Source: Corylus avellana
Taxonomy: Eukaryota > Streptophyta > Magnoliopsida > Fagales > Betulaceae
Direction of reading: 5' to 3'
Assembly: GCF_901000735.1 (NCBI RefSeq)
Contig: NC_081545.1
Location: forward strand, 21,848,100-21,912,099
Length of the DNA: 64,000 bases
Shown here: piece after piece, positions 10,342 to 22,698 of the stretch
How the letters are laid out: the number at the start of each line of letters is the position of its first letter
How positions within the stretch are numbered: the stretch's first letter is position 1
Made by a program: the position numbers and the translations under genes
The notes under the pieces: generated by a model
What the model was told of the DNA's origin: nothing
Databases searched by the model: none
Seen by the model: only the letters and a program-made list of their open reading frames with translations

Positions 10342-13300
10342 GTATATTAAGTTGGAACTGCCGAGGGCTTGGGAACCTTCGGACAGTTCAAGAACTTCGC
10401 CGGTTGGTGAAAGACAAGAAACCCAATGTAGTTTTCTTAATGGAAACTAAGCTATGTAAAAATAAGATGGAACGAGTGCGTATCCAGCTGGGGTTTGAGC
10501 ATGTGTTCGTGGTTGATTGTGTGGGAAAAAGTGGAGGCCTAGCTCTTCTTTGGATGGTGGACGCTGGAGTGGAAATTCAAAACTTTAGTCGAAGACATAT
10601 AAATGCGAAGGTGCGCCGTTCCCCCATTTTACCGCAATGGAAAATTACTTTTTTCTATGGGCAGCCGGACCCTAGTAAGCGACCGGAGGCTTGGAGCCTT
10701 CTCCGACACATTGCTCGAATGGATCCTATTCCTTGGGTCTGTCTTGGTGATTTTAATGAAATCCTAAGTGCCGACGAAAAATTTGGAGGGAATGAACGTC
10801 AAAGGGGATTGATGGAAAATTTCCAAAACACTCTAGAGGTGTGTGGCCTGTCGGACTTGGGATATAAGGGCCCTAAGTATACATGGCATAATGGTAGAGA
10901 AGGGGCGGAATTTACAAAAGAGAGACTGGACCGAGTAGTGGCAAACAGGGAGTGGTGTGAACTATATCAAGGTATGGAGGTTGTGGTTGGGGCCTCGATT
11001 TGTTCTGATCACCTTCCTATTTGGCTGCTGTTAAAGAACCAGATTACAAGCTATAAAGGGCCCCGCAGATTCAGATTTGAGGAGGGGTGGGGTTTGCATG
11101 CAAAGTGTCGGGAACTTATAGAAAAATCATGGGAGGCTAGTATGAATCTTGCAGCAGACCCGTGGCACAATATGGCGGGCAAACTGGAAGCTTGTAAAAC
11201 CTCCTTGCTACGTTGGCAAAGGGAAGAGTTAGAGAAACCAAAATGGAATATTATCAAACATAGTAAACAACTGGCTGCTTTACAAGGGGCTGAAAACGGT
11301 ACAGATATGGGAAAAGCCATAAAACTCCAAAAGAATGAGTTGACAATATTGATGGAGGAGGAAGAATTAAAATGGAGGCAGCGGGCAAAAACGGATTGGC
11401 TCAAATTTGGCGACCGAAACTCAAAGTTTTTCCACGCTTGTGCAAGCCAAAGACGGCAAGGGAATAAAATTGAACACATTCGGGATGAGAGTGGTAGAGT
11501 ATGGGAAGGTCAAGATGGGATTGGAAAGGTATTTGAAAGCTATTTTACCAGCTTGTTTACTGCCGGAGATAATGTATCTTACGATATGTGCTTGGGTGGC
11601 TTGGGAGGACGTATAACGGAGGAAATGAATGAGTCCCTGGTGAGGCCGTTTACGGAGGAAGAGATCCGGACTGCTTTGTTTCAGATGGTCCTTTAAAAGC
11701 CCCGGGTCCGGATGGCTTCAACGCTGGCTTTTTCCAAAAACACTGGGATATTGTGGGTCCTGAGGTTTGCAAAGCTACTCTTTACTCTCTTAATAATGCT
11801 GTTATTGATTGTGAGCTAAATTCCACTTTTATAGCACTCATTCCAAAAACTAAAAATCCCACTTGTGTTTCGGAATTTAGACCGATTAGCCTGTGCAATG
11901 TACTTTATAAGATTATTTCTAAGGTTTTGGCTAATAGGCTGAAGGTGTTTTTACCCCATATTATCTCCTATTATCAGAGTGCATTTATACCAGGGAGGTT
12001 GATAACTGATAACATTTTGGCTGCCTATGAGACCCTACATACGATGCATACGCGGATGAGGGGTAAGAAGGGCTATATGGCGGTCAAAATTGACATGAGT
12101 AAGGCCTATGATAGGGTGGAATGGGGGTTTTTGGAGGCAGTTATGGAAAAAATGGGGTTTGCACCAAGGTGGATTCAACTTGTCCTGATGTGTGTCAACT
12201 CAGCGAAATATGCAGTTTTGGTGAATGGGATACCAACGGGGAAGATAACCCCTTCTAGGGGTATTCGCCAAGGGGACCCTATTTCGCCATATTTGTTCTT
12301 GCTTTGTGCGGAGGCGCTGAGCTCCTCCCTATCGGAGGCGGATAGAAGGGGAGTGTTAGAGGGTGTCCCCACCTCAAAGAGAGGCCCACGACTAAATCAC
12401 CTCTTTTTTGCTGACGATAGTTTACTGTTTTGCAGAGCAGATTTGGGTCACTGGAATAGGTTATCGTCCCTACTACGCAACTATGAGATAGCCTCGGGTC
12501 AAAAACTGAACACATCCAAGACGGCTATCTTTTTTAGTCGGAATACCCCTCAGGCGAGTAGAAAAAAAATTCTAGAAGTGTCCAGAATCCCAAGTTCCCA
12601 AAGATATGATAGGTACTTGGGATTGCCAGCATTGGTGGGGAAATCTCGGACAAAAGAATTCACAAGCATTGTTGATAAAGTGTGGAAGCGACTGCAAGAT
12701 TGGAAACTCAAATTGCTATCGCAAGCAGGGAGGGAAATATTAGTCAAGGCGGTGATACAAGCCATCCCTACTTATTGCATGAGTGTCTTCATGCTTCCAA
12801 AAGCGTTGTGCACAAAGCTCAATTCTTTAATGCAACAATTTTGGTGGGGAGCGTCGAATATAAGATGGATGAAGTGGAGCAAAATGGGCATTCCAAAATC
12901 CCAAGGAGGTATGGGATTTCGGGACTTTACATGTTTTAATAAGGCACTCCTCGCAAAGCAATGTTGGCGACTTTGGCGGACCTCCGATAGTCTAGTCTCC
13001 CAAATTATGAAGGCTAAGTACTATGCTAATAGCTCGGTTCTTGAAGCGAAATTAGGGAGCAAGCCCTCCTATGCATGGAGGAGTATATTGGGATCTTGTG
13101 ATCTTCTAAAGGAAGGACTATTTTGGAAGATAGGAAATGAGGAAAACACGAAGATTTGGGGTGACAAATGGGTACCGATTCCTACAACCTATGCACTCCA
13201 ATCGGCTCCACAGGTGCTTAATCCGGAAGCCAAAGTAGCGGAACTCATTGATCGTGAATCACATGGATGGAACAAAAGGTTGTTGGAAACCTGTTTTCTT

Positions 13301-13975
13301 CCTGAGGAGGTAAGTGCAATCCTAAAGATCCCTGTTAACATATACAGACATGATGAGGTCATCTGGGGGGCCAATGCCAATGGCTTGTTTACAGTTAAGA
13401 GCGCTTACCATGGGGCTATGAAACGGGCTGCTCAGTCGCAGGCCAGCAGCTCCTCCAGCGGTGCAGATAAGGCGTTGTGGGGCATCTTATGGAGCTTAAA
13501 AATCCCGAATGCGGAAAAGAATTTCCTATGGAGAGCATGCCATGAAATCCTTCCGACTAAAGCGAGCCTTTTTAGGAGGAAGATCACCAAGGATGCTTTG
13601 TGTCCAGTTTGTGCTCTTGAGGAGGAGACGTGCTTCCACATCTTGTGGGGCTGTCCCTCTGCGAGAGATGTATGGAGTGGGAGTATCAAGAAGTTTCATA
13701 AAAGTTCTCTTGCCGGCCCAACATTCCGACAGGTGGTAGAAGCGATGATCCAGATGTGTGATACTGAGGAACTTCGGCTGTTTGCGGGAATTGTGCGACG
13801 TGTGTGGAATCGCAGAAATGCGTTTGTTCATGAAGGTTCCTTCTTGCATCCCAACGTGTTGGTCAACCAAGCTAGAGTGGCGGTAGCTGATTTTTCAGAA
13901 GCAAACAATAGAGATGAAGCATCTGTTTCCACTCTCAAAAAACCCATCGGGGGCAGCAGTTTGTGCAGCCTTTGA
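10338..13975 (+). pseudogene. LINE ORF2: endonuclease / reverse transcriptase, one frameshift
   Basis: The N-terminal AP-endonuclease domain (about residues 1-230) carries 'SWNCRGLG', the catalytic E in 'METKL', 'GDFNEIL' and 'SDHLPIW'. The frame breaks at about 11687, where one G is missing ('cagatgg-tcct'), and continues one frame over from 11697. The RT domain follows with 'FRPISLCNV', 'SAFIPGRLITDNI', 'KIDMSKAYDRVEW', 'GIRQGDPISPYLF' and the catalytic 'FFADDSLLF'. A zf-RVT motif ('CPVCALEEETCFHILWGC') lies near the end. The RNase H domain usual in this plant lineage is absent: the frame stops at 13975, about 150 bp before the poly(A). Apart from the frameshift the frame is open, so the copy is fairly young. 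Confidence 0.93.
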
Positions 13976-14234
13976 GGTGGCGCTCACTGTTTGTCTGTTA
14001 TCTGGTGGGGAGAGAGTGGATAGGGATGATTTACTGGACTGATTTTCATGTAATGTTTTTTGGCTGAGTTTTTTCAAACTTTGCTGAACTAAGATATTAA
14101 TAAGAATGATTGCTTTTCTCAAAAAAAAAAACCTTGGTGAAAAAAAAAAGGTTAACCTTAGTCAGTAAACTACTATTAATGACCTTTAATATTTAATGTG
14201 TATATTAAATGCTTACACTTGGCACCATTTTATG

Positions 14235-14978
14235 GGAACATGATCCTCTCTAATTCATTTTGGACTGTAGAATATCCAGTTTATGGCTAGGATTTCTTCT
14301 TAGAAATCCTTGAGTCACAAATGGGACATCTGTCCCATTAATAAAAAATAATAACAAAATATTATTTCATATTAAAAAAATATATAAAATAAAATAATAA
14401 AAAAAAATAAGGGGTGGTTGGCTACCCCAATGGGGGTAGTCGGACTTCTCCAGTTGGGGGCTGGGGTGGCTTCGGCCACCCCCAAGGGCCAAATCTAAAA
14501 ATAAAAAAAAAAATTGTTTGGCTCGGGGGTGGCCGGACCATCCCCGTTGGGCCTGGGGGTGGCTTCGGCCAACCCATGGAAAAATAAAATTGTCCAACCC
14601 CAAGGGCCAAATGAAAAAATAAAAAAATTTGGTTTGGCTCAGGGGTGGCCGGACAACCCCCGTTGGGCCTGGAGTGGCTTCGGCCACCCCACGGACCACC
14701 CCCAAGGGCCAAACGATTATTTTTTATTTTTTATTTTTTATTTTTTAAGATTTGGCCCTTGGGGATGGCCAGACCACTCCAAGGGCCATGGGGTGTCTTC
14801 GGCCACCCCCAATGGGGTGAGCAACCACCTCTTATTATTTTATTTTATATATAATTTTTAATATGAAATAATATTTTTTTTTTTATTTTTTGTTAGTGGG
14901 ACAAGTGTCTCATTTGTGGCTATAGGAAAATCATATCCATGAATTGAATATTCTCCAGATTGGAGAGGATCCTATTCT
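14235..14978. mobile_element. MULE-type MITE with GC-rich centre
   Basis: Flanked by perfect 9-bp target duplications 'cattttatg' (14226-14234 and 14979-14987). The terminal inverted repeats are 'gggaacatgatcctctc' on the left and 'gagaataggatcctctcc' on the complement of the right. Inner arms also pair ('gggacatctgtcccatta' with 'gtgggacaagtgtctc'). The centre (14410-14830) contains GC-rich repeats of 'ggggtggccgg', 'gttgggcctgg' and 'tggcttcggcc', in direct and inverted copies about 123 bp apart. The ORFs spanning it are by-products of these repeats. It sits in the right arm of the fold-back element. Confidence 0.87.
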
Positions 14979-15030
14979 CATTTTATGTGGGTTGGAGGAT
15001 ATTTCTTCCAAACCGGTTTGGAGAAAATTT

Positions 15031-15510
15031 ATATTCTTTAGAATTAACTTGGTTTTAACAAACTCTTAATTTTTATTTTTAACAAGGACTGATCCAAAAA
15101 TTGATTGAGATTATCTCGTTAGCATTTGAGATAATACTGTGATACATAGTATTACTCTTATATATTCTAATCTTTCCAACCATTTTATCTCAAGTTTTAA
15201 AAAATGACCATGTAGCTGCGTTTTGAATGGAATGTCTTGTTCGTTAAAAAATAAAATGTTCCCAAAAAATATATCCTAATTTTTGGTCATTTAGAATTTA
15301 GCAAATTTTATTTTTCTTTTTATGCTCGACAAAACCAAAATTTGGACGATCCTAATTATAAGGAGAGCTAATCTTTTGATTAACTTTTGGAAAGAGGTTT
15401 GTTATAAACTTTTGAAATTGAAATTTATTATAAACTTTCCTTCGGGCCTATTTGCACAAGTTTTATATAGAATTTTTTGAACATTCTTTCACGCGAGTTT
15501 TCATAGCGAA
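15031..15510. other. Intergenic, nothing recognised
   Basis: AT-rich sequence between two TIR elements. No ORF, tandem repeat or clear terminal repeat was seen. Confidence 0.5.
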
Positions 15511-15519
15511 TAAAGTTTA

Positions 15520-16311
15520 AGGATAAATGCAAAATTAGTTTATGTAGTTAACCTAAATTATAAACCACTCCCTATAGTATAATAAATAATTTATAAGTCC
15601 ATGTAGTTGGCCTAAATTATAAGTCACTTCATGTGGTATAAAAAATTATTTTTAAGTCCTTAGAGTAGGCCAAAATAACAATTTACTCCATAAAATCAAT
15701 TTTTGTTAACTAACTTAACAGAATCCGTTACTTTGTTACATCATATTGTTATAGTAAATTAACCTAATCTCTTCTATCACCAAAATTTTACTCTGTGCAT
15801 AACCTTTCCCTATTTTCATCTTCCTCACCACGATTTGAGAGCATTTTGCGAGAATTTGACGGTCGCATTTTGTGAAGCGGCTAACGAAGATGAAGATGAG
15901 GGAGGATTACGCACGGGGTAAAATTTTGTGGATATATAAGATTATGTTAATTTACTGTAACTGTATGACGTGAAGTAATGGCTGATATGTAATCTTAGCT
16001 GGTGCCGTAAAATGATGTGAAAAATTCTAATTGTCATTTTTGAAAGTCATAAATTAATAATAACACGTGTCACATTTTTATTGGGTAAGATATGACAAAG
16101 TGACAGATTTTGTTAAGTTACTCAACATAAATTAATTTCAAGGAGTAAAATGTTATTTTTGCATACCTTGATGACTTATAAATTATTTTTTATACCACAA
16201 GAAGTAATTTGTAATTTAGGCCAACTATATGAATCTATAAATTAGTTTTTATACTACATGTAGTGATTTATAATTTAAACCAACCATAAGGATCAATTTT
16301 ACATTTATCCC
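15520..16311. mobile_element. MULE-type MITE with about 220-bp inverted arms
   Basis: Flanked by 9-bp duplications 'taaagttta' (15511-15519 and 16312-16320). The left arm begins 'aggataaatgcaaaattag'. The complement of the right end begins 'gggataaatgtaaaattg'. Both arms repeat the phrase 'aaattataa(a/g)(c/t)cact' several times, giving a subterminal tandem structure. No ORF. Confidence 0.85.
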
Positions 16312-17338
16312 TAAAGTTTATTAGTATGCAGAGGTGGTTTGGCTGTGATCCAATGGTTTGAAAAGGAGAAATTCAATTTCAAAAAATGATTTATGAAATT
16401 TAAAGATAGAAACCATTTTTTGAAGCCAAATAAGCCTTTTGTTTCGGTTTGATTATTATTTTCAGTCGCATCAAAAAAAAAAAAAAAAAAATCATTTTTC
16501 ACCCAAACAAACAGAGTCTAACAGAAAAGGCTGCATCTTTGAGAATTTATGCAAATATAAACTGATGAAATCACAATTACAGGAAAAGTGTTGCATGCAA
16601 ATATTTCTTTTTTAAAAAAAGGAAATCAGATGAAGTGCATCATGCATCAAAAATAGGCTTGCCTATATTATTAATATATGTTGGAAATAATTTTGGATGG
16701 TGCACAAATTCTCATTGATATAAAATAATTATAATACGAAAATTAACAATAAAATAAATAAAATACAAGAGATGAAAAGTAGAGTATGAAAAGATCTCAC
16801 TATGCTATAGAAATCACGTAAGAGCGTTGTCCTTAAAGGTTGATTCGTGCCTCGCGGAGTATATAACTCGGTGTAATCGGATCCTTTGACACGCAACCTC
16901 CCAAGATTAGACTATAGCATTTACTTTCCTTAAGGACGAACTTCCAATAACGAAGAGTAATAGAACAACCATTTTTCCTCAAAGTAGATAATAAAATACA
17001 ACACCAAAAAATAGTTGCTAGTGGGTAATGAAAAATAACCCTCCAACTACACAAAATAGAATGTGGTAAAAATAACAAAAGCATTTTTAACTAAAGCCCA
17101 AAGGAGTTAATATATATATCAAAAACTCTTTTTTGGTGATATATATATATAAAACGTGTTGGCCTGTTGATTCTCCCAAATGTTATAAATAACATAACAA
17201 AAGTAATGACCAAATATTCGTAGCAATTGAAGAATCAAAAGGCCATAAAACATATTAACATCCAACGGTCATAAACGGTAAAAGAAAAATCACTAGGTTT
17301 AATGACTCAGGGTAAAAAACGTATGAAAAATTAAATGC

Positions 17339-17644
17339 TGTTATGAATGCATTCATGCATTAGGTGGATGACCATTTAGTTCTATCTCTTGGAATTCTAC
17401 ACATTCATGTCATCTTTTAGAATTCCTATAACATCCATGTAATAAATTGATTAACCCTTTTGTTTCATATTCCCCATTTCATATTCATTAACCTCCCATT
17501 ATGATTTCATGCCTATAAAAGGGAGTATTGAGTTGTATGTAAATCACACAATAATAGAGAAGAATAATACATAGTTCCTGAAGAACTAGTTTCATATATT
17601 GCAATCTTTTATCTTGTCTTGTTATTTTCTTTAATTTTACAACA
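17339..17644 (+). repeat. 5' LTR of the Ale-like copia
   Basis: 306 bp, starting tgttatgaatgc and ending ttttacaaca. It contains a TATA box ('gcctataaaaggg', about 17512-17524) followed by a short transcribed region. It differs from the 3' LTR at about three bases (cattagg/catttgg, ttctatc/ttccatc, atattgc/atactgc). Confidence 0.95.
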
Positions 17645-17662
17645 CGTTATCAGCACGAAGCT
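17645..17662 (+). other. Primer-binding site of the Ale-like copia
   Basis: Directly after the LTR end the sequence reads 'cgttatcagcacgaagc', the primer-site type found in Ale/Retrofit copia elements. It is thought to pair with an initiator-Met tRNA fragment. Confidence 0.6.
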
Positions 17663-17947
17663 CTAGCCAATTGTTGTGTTCTTTTGATCTTCAACATCAA
17701 AAGCTATCCGTGAGCTATTCTCAATTCATTGTAAGTTTCTTTAACGTTTAGTAATCTTATTATCTATTTTGTTAATTAACATTCTAACATTTGCATATCC
17801 ATGTGAGATTTATATGAACTAGAATATTATCATACTAATGCTATGAACATAATAGTTTATATTTGAAAAATTTTGGTTTGTGTATAATATCACTTAATTT
17901 TAAATAATGTTTATTTATTTAATTCTTGATATATTTTTGTATAGATA

Positions 17948-19009
17948 ATGTCAAATCTTACAAAACTTGAGTTTGTCGCTCTTGACGTTTCTGGCAAAAA
18001 TTACTTATCTTGGATCCTTGATGCTGAGATCCATCTTGAAGCTATGAATCTTGGAAATACTATTAAGGAAGATAATCAAGCATCCCAGCAGGATCGCGCT
18101 AAAGCAATGATTTTTCTTCACCATCATCTGCATGAAGAATTAAAAATTGAGTACCTTACAGTAAAAGATCCCTTGACCTTGTGGAATAATTTAAGGGAGA
18201 GATACGAGCACCAGAAGACAGTTATCCTCCCAAAAGCTCGCTATGATTGGATGCACCTGAGGTTGCAAGATTTTAAGAGTGTCAGTGACTATAACTCTGC
18301 ACTCTTTAAAATCAGCTCACAATTAAAATTGTGTGGAGAAAAAGTCACTGATGTGGATTTGTTAGAAAAAACATATACCACATTTCATGCCTCGAATGTG
18401 CTCCTGCAGCAGCAATATCGAGAGCGTAATTTCACAAGATATTCTGAACTGATATCTTGTCTTCTAGTGGCTGAGCAAAACAACGAGCTATTAATGAAAA
18501 ATCATCAATCTCGTCCAACGGGTTCTACACCATTTCCTAAAGCAAATGGAACCTCATTTCATGGTAATAAAGGAAACCGTGGTCGTGGACGTGGACGTGG
18601 TAGAAAAAATTATAGAGGTCAAGGGGAACGTACTCATAATTCTTACAAAAGAAATACCCCATACCACCAGAAGTGGAACCACACTGAGGCAAAACAAAAT
18701 GAAAACAAAGGTTTACAGAATAAACCTACAAAGAACTATGAAGATAAATGTTACAGGTGTGGTATGAAAGGACATTGGTCGCGTACCTGTCGTACGCCTA
18801 AACATCTGGTAGATCTATATCAAGCCTCCATAAAAGAAAAGGGGATTGAAATGAATTTTGCTAATCACAATAATCCTGAAGATTCTCCAATTTTTCTTGA
18901 TACTCTAAATGGAGAGGGTAGCACTCATCTTGATGTTTCTGATTTCTTTGTAGACTCTAACACAAATACTGATCTTCTGATTGGTGATGAATATGTCTAC
19001 AACAATTAA
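17948..19009 (+). CDS. gag: Copia Gag polyprotein (353 aa)
   Basis: An intact frame of 353 codons encoding the capsid/nucleocapsid of the Ale-like copia. Residues 10-190 are the plant copia Gag region: 'LDVSGKNYLSWILDAE'-type start, then 'LTLWNNLRERYEHQK' and 'MHLRLQDFKSVSDYN'. A Gly/Arg-rich stretch follows (about 200-225, 'RGRGRGRKNYRG'). A CX2CX4HX4C zinc knuckle ('CYRCGMKGHWSRTC') lies at about residue 268, with an acidic tail. The ATG at 17948 follows about 300 bp of leader. Gag ends at 19009, and Pol lies in a different frame after a 50-180 bp AT-rich gap. Confidence 0.92.
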   Translation: MSNLTKLEFVALDVSGKNYLSWILDAEIHLEAMNLGNTIKEDNQASQQDRAKAMIFLHHHLHEELKIEYLTVKDPLTLWNNLRERYEHQKTVILPKARYDWMHLRLQDFKSVSDYNSALFKISSQLKLCGEKVTDVDLLEKTYTTFHASNVLLQQQYRERNFTRYSELISCLLVAEQNNELLMKNHQSRPTGSTPFPKANGTSFHGNKGNRGRGRGRGRKNYRGQGERTHNSYKRNTPYHQKWNHTEAKQNENKGLQNKPTKNYEDKCYRCGMKGHWSRTCRTPKHLVDLYQASIKEKGIEMNFANHNNPEDSPIFLDTLNGEGSTHLDVSDFFVDSNTNTDLLIGDEYVYNN

Positions 19010-19059
19010 TATGTTTTCTTTATGTCTTAATTATAGTATGTTTACATTGTCAAATTTCA

Positions 19060-22000
19060 TTGTATTTTGTTATTTTCTTTTTGATTAATGAAATTTTAAT
19101 ATATATGTTGTTTATATATAGAGGTATGGGTCATATTGATGGAATGATTAATTCCAAAATGATTGGTGAAGATTTGTGTCTAGCAGACAGTTGTACAACG
19201 CACACAATTCTTAGAGATAAGAAATATTTTCAATACTTGATATTAAACAAAGCTAGTGTCAATACAATATCAGGTTCATCAAACCTTATCGAAGGCTCTG
19301 GAAGAGCGAATATTATATTGCCAAAAGGAACAAAATTTTGTATTGACGATGCTTTGTATTCTTCTAAATCTAGAAGAAATTTAATTAGTTTTAAGGATAT
19401 TCGTCTAAATGGTTATCATGTTGAAACCACTAATGAAGGCAGTGATGAATATCTTTATATTACTTCAACAATTTCGGGCCAGAAGCTCATATTGGAAAAA
19501 CTGCCTGCTTTCTCTTCCGGGTTGTATTATACAACAATAAGAACAATTGAATCACATGTTGTGATGCACCAGAAGTGCTCTAATCCAAAGATGTTTATGC
19601 TTTGGCATGATCGTCTTGGACATCCGGGAACAATTATGATGCGTCGAATAATTGAGAACTCTCATGGGCATCCCTTAAAGAACCAGAAGATTCTTTTACC
19701 AAGTGATTATCCTTGTGCTGCATGTTCTCAAGGTAAACTTGTTATCAAACCATCTCCTTCTAAGGTAATTGTTGAATCTCCATCATTTTTACAAAGAATT
19801 CAAGGAGATATATGTGGGCCGATTCACCCTCCATGTGGACCATTTAGATATTTTATGGTTTTAATAGATGCATCATCGAGGTGGTCACATGTTTGCTTGC
19901 TTTCTACTCGTAATGTTGCATTTGCTAGACTTCTTGCTCAAATAATTAGATTACGAGCACAATTTCCAGATTATCCAATTCAATCTATTCGGATGGATAA
20001 TGCGGGTGAATTTACATCTCAAGCATTTTATGACTATTGCATGTCAATTGGAATCAATGTTGAACATCCTGTTGCTCATACTCATACTCAAAATGGTTTA
20101 GCTGAATCGTTTATTAAACGACTTCAGTTAATTGCTCGACCTTTGCTTATGAAAACAAAATTACCTGTTTCTGCTTGGGGACATGCAATATTACACGCTG
20201 CATCATTAGTTCGGATCAGACCAACAGCTTACCAAAAATATTCCCCTTTGCAACTTGCATTTGGTCAACCACCAAATATTTTTCATTTTCGTATTTTTGG
20301 TTGTGCTGTATATGTTCCAATTGCGCCACCTCAACGCACTAAGATGGGACCTCAACGTAGACTTGGAATTTATGTTGGTTTTGATTCTCCTTCTATCATT
20401 AGATATCTTGAGCCTTTAACTGGTGATGTTTTGAAGATTGTCATTTTGATGAAAGCATATTCCCATCACTAGGGAGAGAAAAGTCGTTGCCAGAAGCACG
20501 ACAAGAAATCACTTGGAATAATTCGACGTTATCTCATTTTGATCCTCGTACAAATCAATGTGAACTAGAAGTTCAGAAGATCATTCATTTGCAGAGTATT
20601 GCAAATCAATTGCCAGATGCATTTACTGACAACAAGAAAATAATTAAGTCTCACATTCCAGCTGCTAATACTCCAGCGAAGATAGAAGTCCCTGTAGGAC
20701 AATTAATTAATACAGCAGCAAATGAGTCTAAGGCGCGCCTGAAGCGTGGAAGACCTATTGGTGCAAAGGATAAGATTCCCCGGAAGAGAAAAGCACAAGG
20801 AAATGAAATCGGCGCTCCTGAAGAGGCCTTACCCACAAAACAGGCAACGAAAATTGATCCATCCAAACTTTCTGTACAAAATTCTCCTGGAAAGGAATCC
20901 CCCGAAGAGGAACCTCTTGAAGAGGAGTTACCTCCTGAAGAGGAACAGGTACCTGAAAATAATGAGATCTCAATAAATTATGTAAGTACAGGAGAAATAT
21001 TGGATAGAAACAAAATTGTTGTCGACAACATATTTTCATTTAAAGTTGCATTTGACATTACCAGAAGTAATGATGATATTGAACCACAAACCGTCGAAGA
21101 ATGTCGATGTAGAAATGATTGGCCAATGTGGAAGGAAGCAATTCAGGCAGAATTGAACTCACTAGCAAAACGTGAAGTATTTGGACCTGTAGTCCAAACA
21201 CCTGAAGGTGTATCGCCTGTTGGATACAAGTGGGTATTTGTACGAAAACGAAATGAGAAAAATGAAATTGTGAGATACAAAGCAAGACTTGTTGCACAAG
21301 GTTTCCTGCAGAAACCTGGTATTGATTATGAAGAAACATATTCCCCTGTAGTGGATGCAATTACATTTAGATTTTTGATTAGCTTGGTAGTTACAAAAAG
21401 TTTGGATATGCGTTTAATGGATGTGGTTACAACATATTTATATGGATCACTTGATAATGATATATACATGAAAATCCCTGAAGGATATAAAATGCCTGAA
21501 GCATATAATTCGAAATCCCGAAGTATTTATTCTATCAAGCTACAAAGATCTTTATATGGGTTAAAGCAATCCGGACGCATGTGGTACAATCGTCTTAGTG
21601 AATATCTATTGAAAGAAGGATTTGAGAATAATCCAATTTGTCCATGCGTTTTCATTAAGAAATCAGAATCCGGATTTGCTATCATTGCAGTTTATGTAGA
21701 TGATTTAAATCTTGTTGGGACTCCAGAAGAGCTCATAAAAACTGCCACGTATTTAAAAAAATGAGTTTGAGATGAAAGATCTTGGAAAGACAAAATTTTG
21801 CCTTGGTTTACAAATTGAATATTTTCAAAATGGAATTCTTGTTCATCAGTCAACATACACAGAAAAAGTCCTGAAGCACTTTTACATGGAGAAAGCTCAT
21901 CCTTTGAGCACTCCAATGGTTGTTCGGTCACTTGATGTGAAAAAAGATCATTTTCGCCCTCGAGAAGATGACGAAGAAATTCTTGGTCCTGAAGTACCAT

Positions 22001-22698
22001 ATCTTAGTGCAATTGGTGCTTTGATGTATCTTGCAAATTGCACACGACCTGATATTGCATTTTCAGTTAATTTATTAGCAAGATACAGCTCTGCACCAAC
22101 TCGAAGGCATTGGAATGGGGTCAAACATGTTCTACGTTATCTTCGTGGAACAGCTGACATGGGATTATTTTATTCAAAAGGTTCAAATTCACAATTAATT
22201 GGATATGCATATGCGGGTTTTCTTTCTGATCCGCATAAAGGTAGATCTCAAACAGGATATCTATTTACAAGTGGAAGTACTGCTATTTCATGGAGATCTG
22301 TCAAGCAAACACTTGTTGTTACTTCTTCAAATCACTCAGAGATTGTTGCAATTCATGAAGCAAGTCGGGAATGCATATGGCTAAGATCAGTAATTCAACA
22401 CATTCGAGAAAAGTGCGGTTTATCCACAATCAAAGATAGCCCGACAATATTATATGAAGATAATGCTGCTTGTATCACACAGATCAGAGGAGGATATATT
22501 AAGGGTGATAGAACCAAACACATTTCACCAAAGTTCTTTTATACACATGAGCTCCAGAAGAGTGGTGATATTGATGTTAAACAGATACGATCAAGTGACA
22601 ATTTGGCAGATTTATTTACCAAAGCATTACCAACTGCAACATTTAAGAAGTTGGTGAATAACATTGGAATGCGCCGACTGAATGATCTTTCATCATAA
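19060..22698 (+). pseudogene. pol: Copia Pol (PR-IN-RT-RH), two frameshifts
   Basis: Three abutting frames make one Pol. 19060-20472 holds the protease ('LADSCTTHTI', where the usual residue after DS is A or G), the GAG-pre-integrase zinc motif ('LWHDRLGHPG' then 'CAAC') and the integrase core with D, D ('RMDNAGEF') and E ('TQNGLAES'). A one-base loss in a T run at about 20425 shifts to 20487-21764, with the RT ending in 'AVYVDDLNLVG'. An extra base after A7 at about 21763 shifts to 21772-22698 with RNase H ('EDNAACI', 'DNLADLFTKALP'). RNase H has 'GYAYAGF' where the family has GYADAG, so a catalytic Asp is lost (22207-22220). The plausible Pol start is near 19126, after AT-rich sequence that might be an intron or a recoding region. 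Confidence 0.9.

Larger units (their letters stand above)
9029..14129 (+). mobile_element. L1-type LINE, 5'-truncated, with poly(A) tail
   Basis: A non-LTR retrotransposon carrying ORF1 (zinc knuckle) and ORF2 (AP endonuclease plus reverse transcriptase), overlapping by ATGA. It ends in a 3' UTR and an A run at 14121-14129. A short target duplication 'aaccttg' is seen at 9022-9028 and 14130-14136. Joining the two flanks restores the arm of the host fold-back element, which supports the boundaries. The 5' end is missing: ORF1 has lost its start, and no 5' UTR remains. The element was copied by target-primed reverse transcription into a T-rich site. Confidence 0.93.
7959..15030. mobile_element. 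Fold-back TIR element split by three nested insertions
   Basis: The left arm (7959-8090) reads 'atttcctccaaacaggttta', then an 'aacccacataaaatagtacc'-type stretch, then 'ctaaggttaacc'. The right end carries the reverse complement with about 85-90% identity: 'ctaaggttaacc' complement at about 14150, continuing after the inserted MITE at 14988-15030 with 'ccaaaccggtttgg'. The arms continue inward: 'gttagaattaatgttaaaaac' at 8503-8526 mirrors 9002-9025. Removing the MITE (8144-8477), the LINE (9029-14129) and the MULE-MITE (14235-14978) leaves a roughly 1 kb element with about 200-bp arms. No transposase is present and no outer target duplication could be fixed. Confidence 0.7.

Noticed and set aside
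14367..14861. Several Pro/Gly/Trp-rich frames on both strands
   Set aside because: They are all produced by the GC-rich inverted and direct repeats in the centre of the MULE-type MITE.
20651..21360. Minus-strand frames opposite copia pol
   Set aside because: They are shadows of the integrase-RT coding strand.
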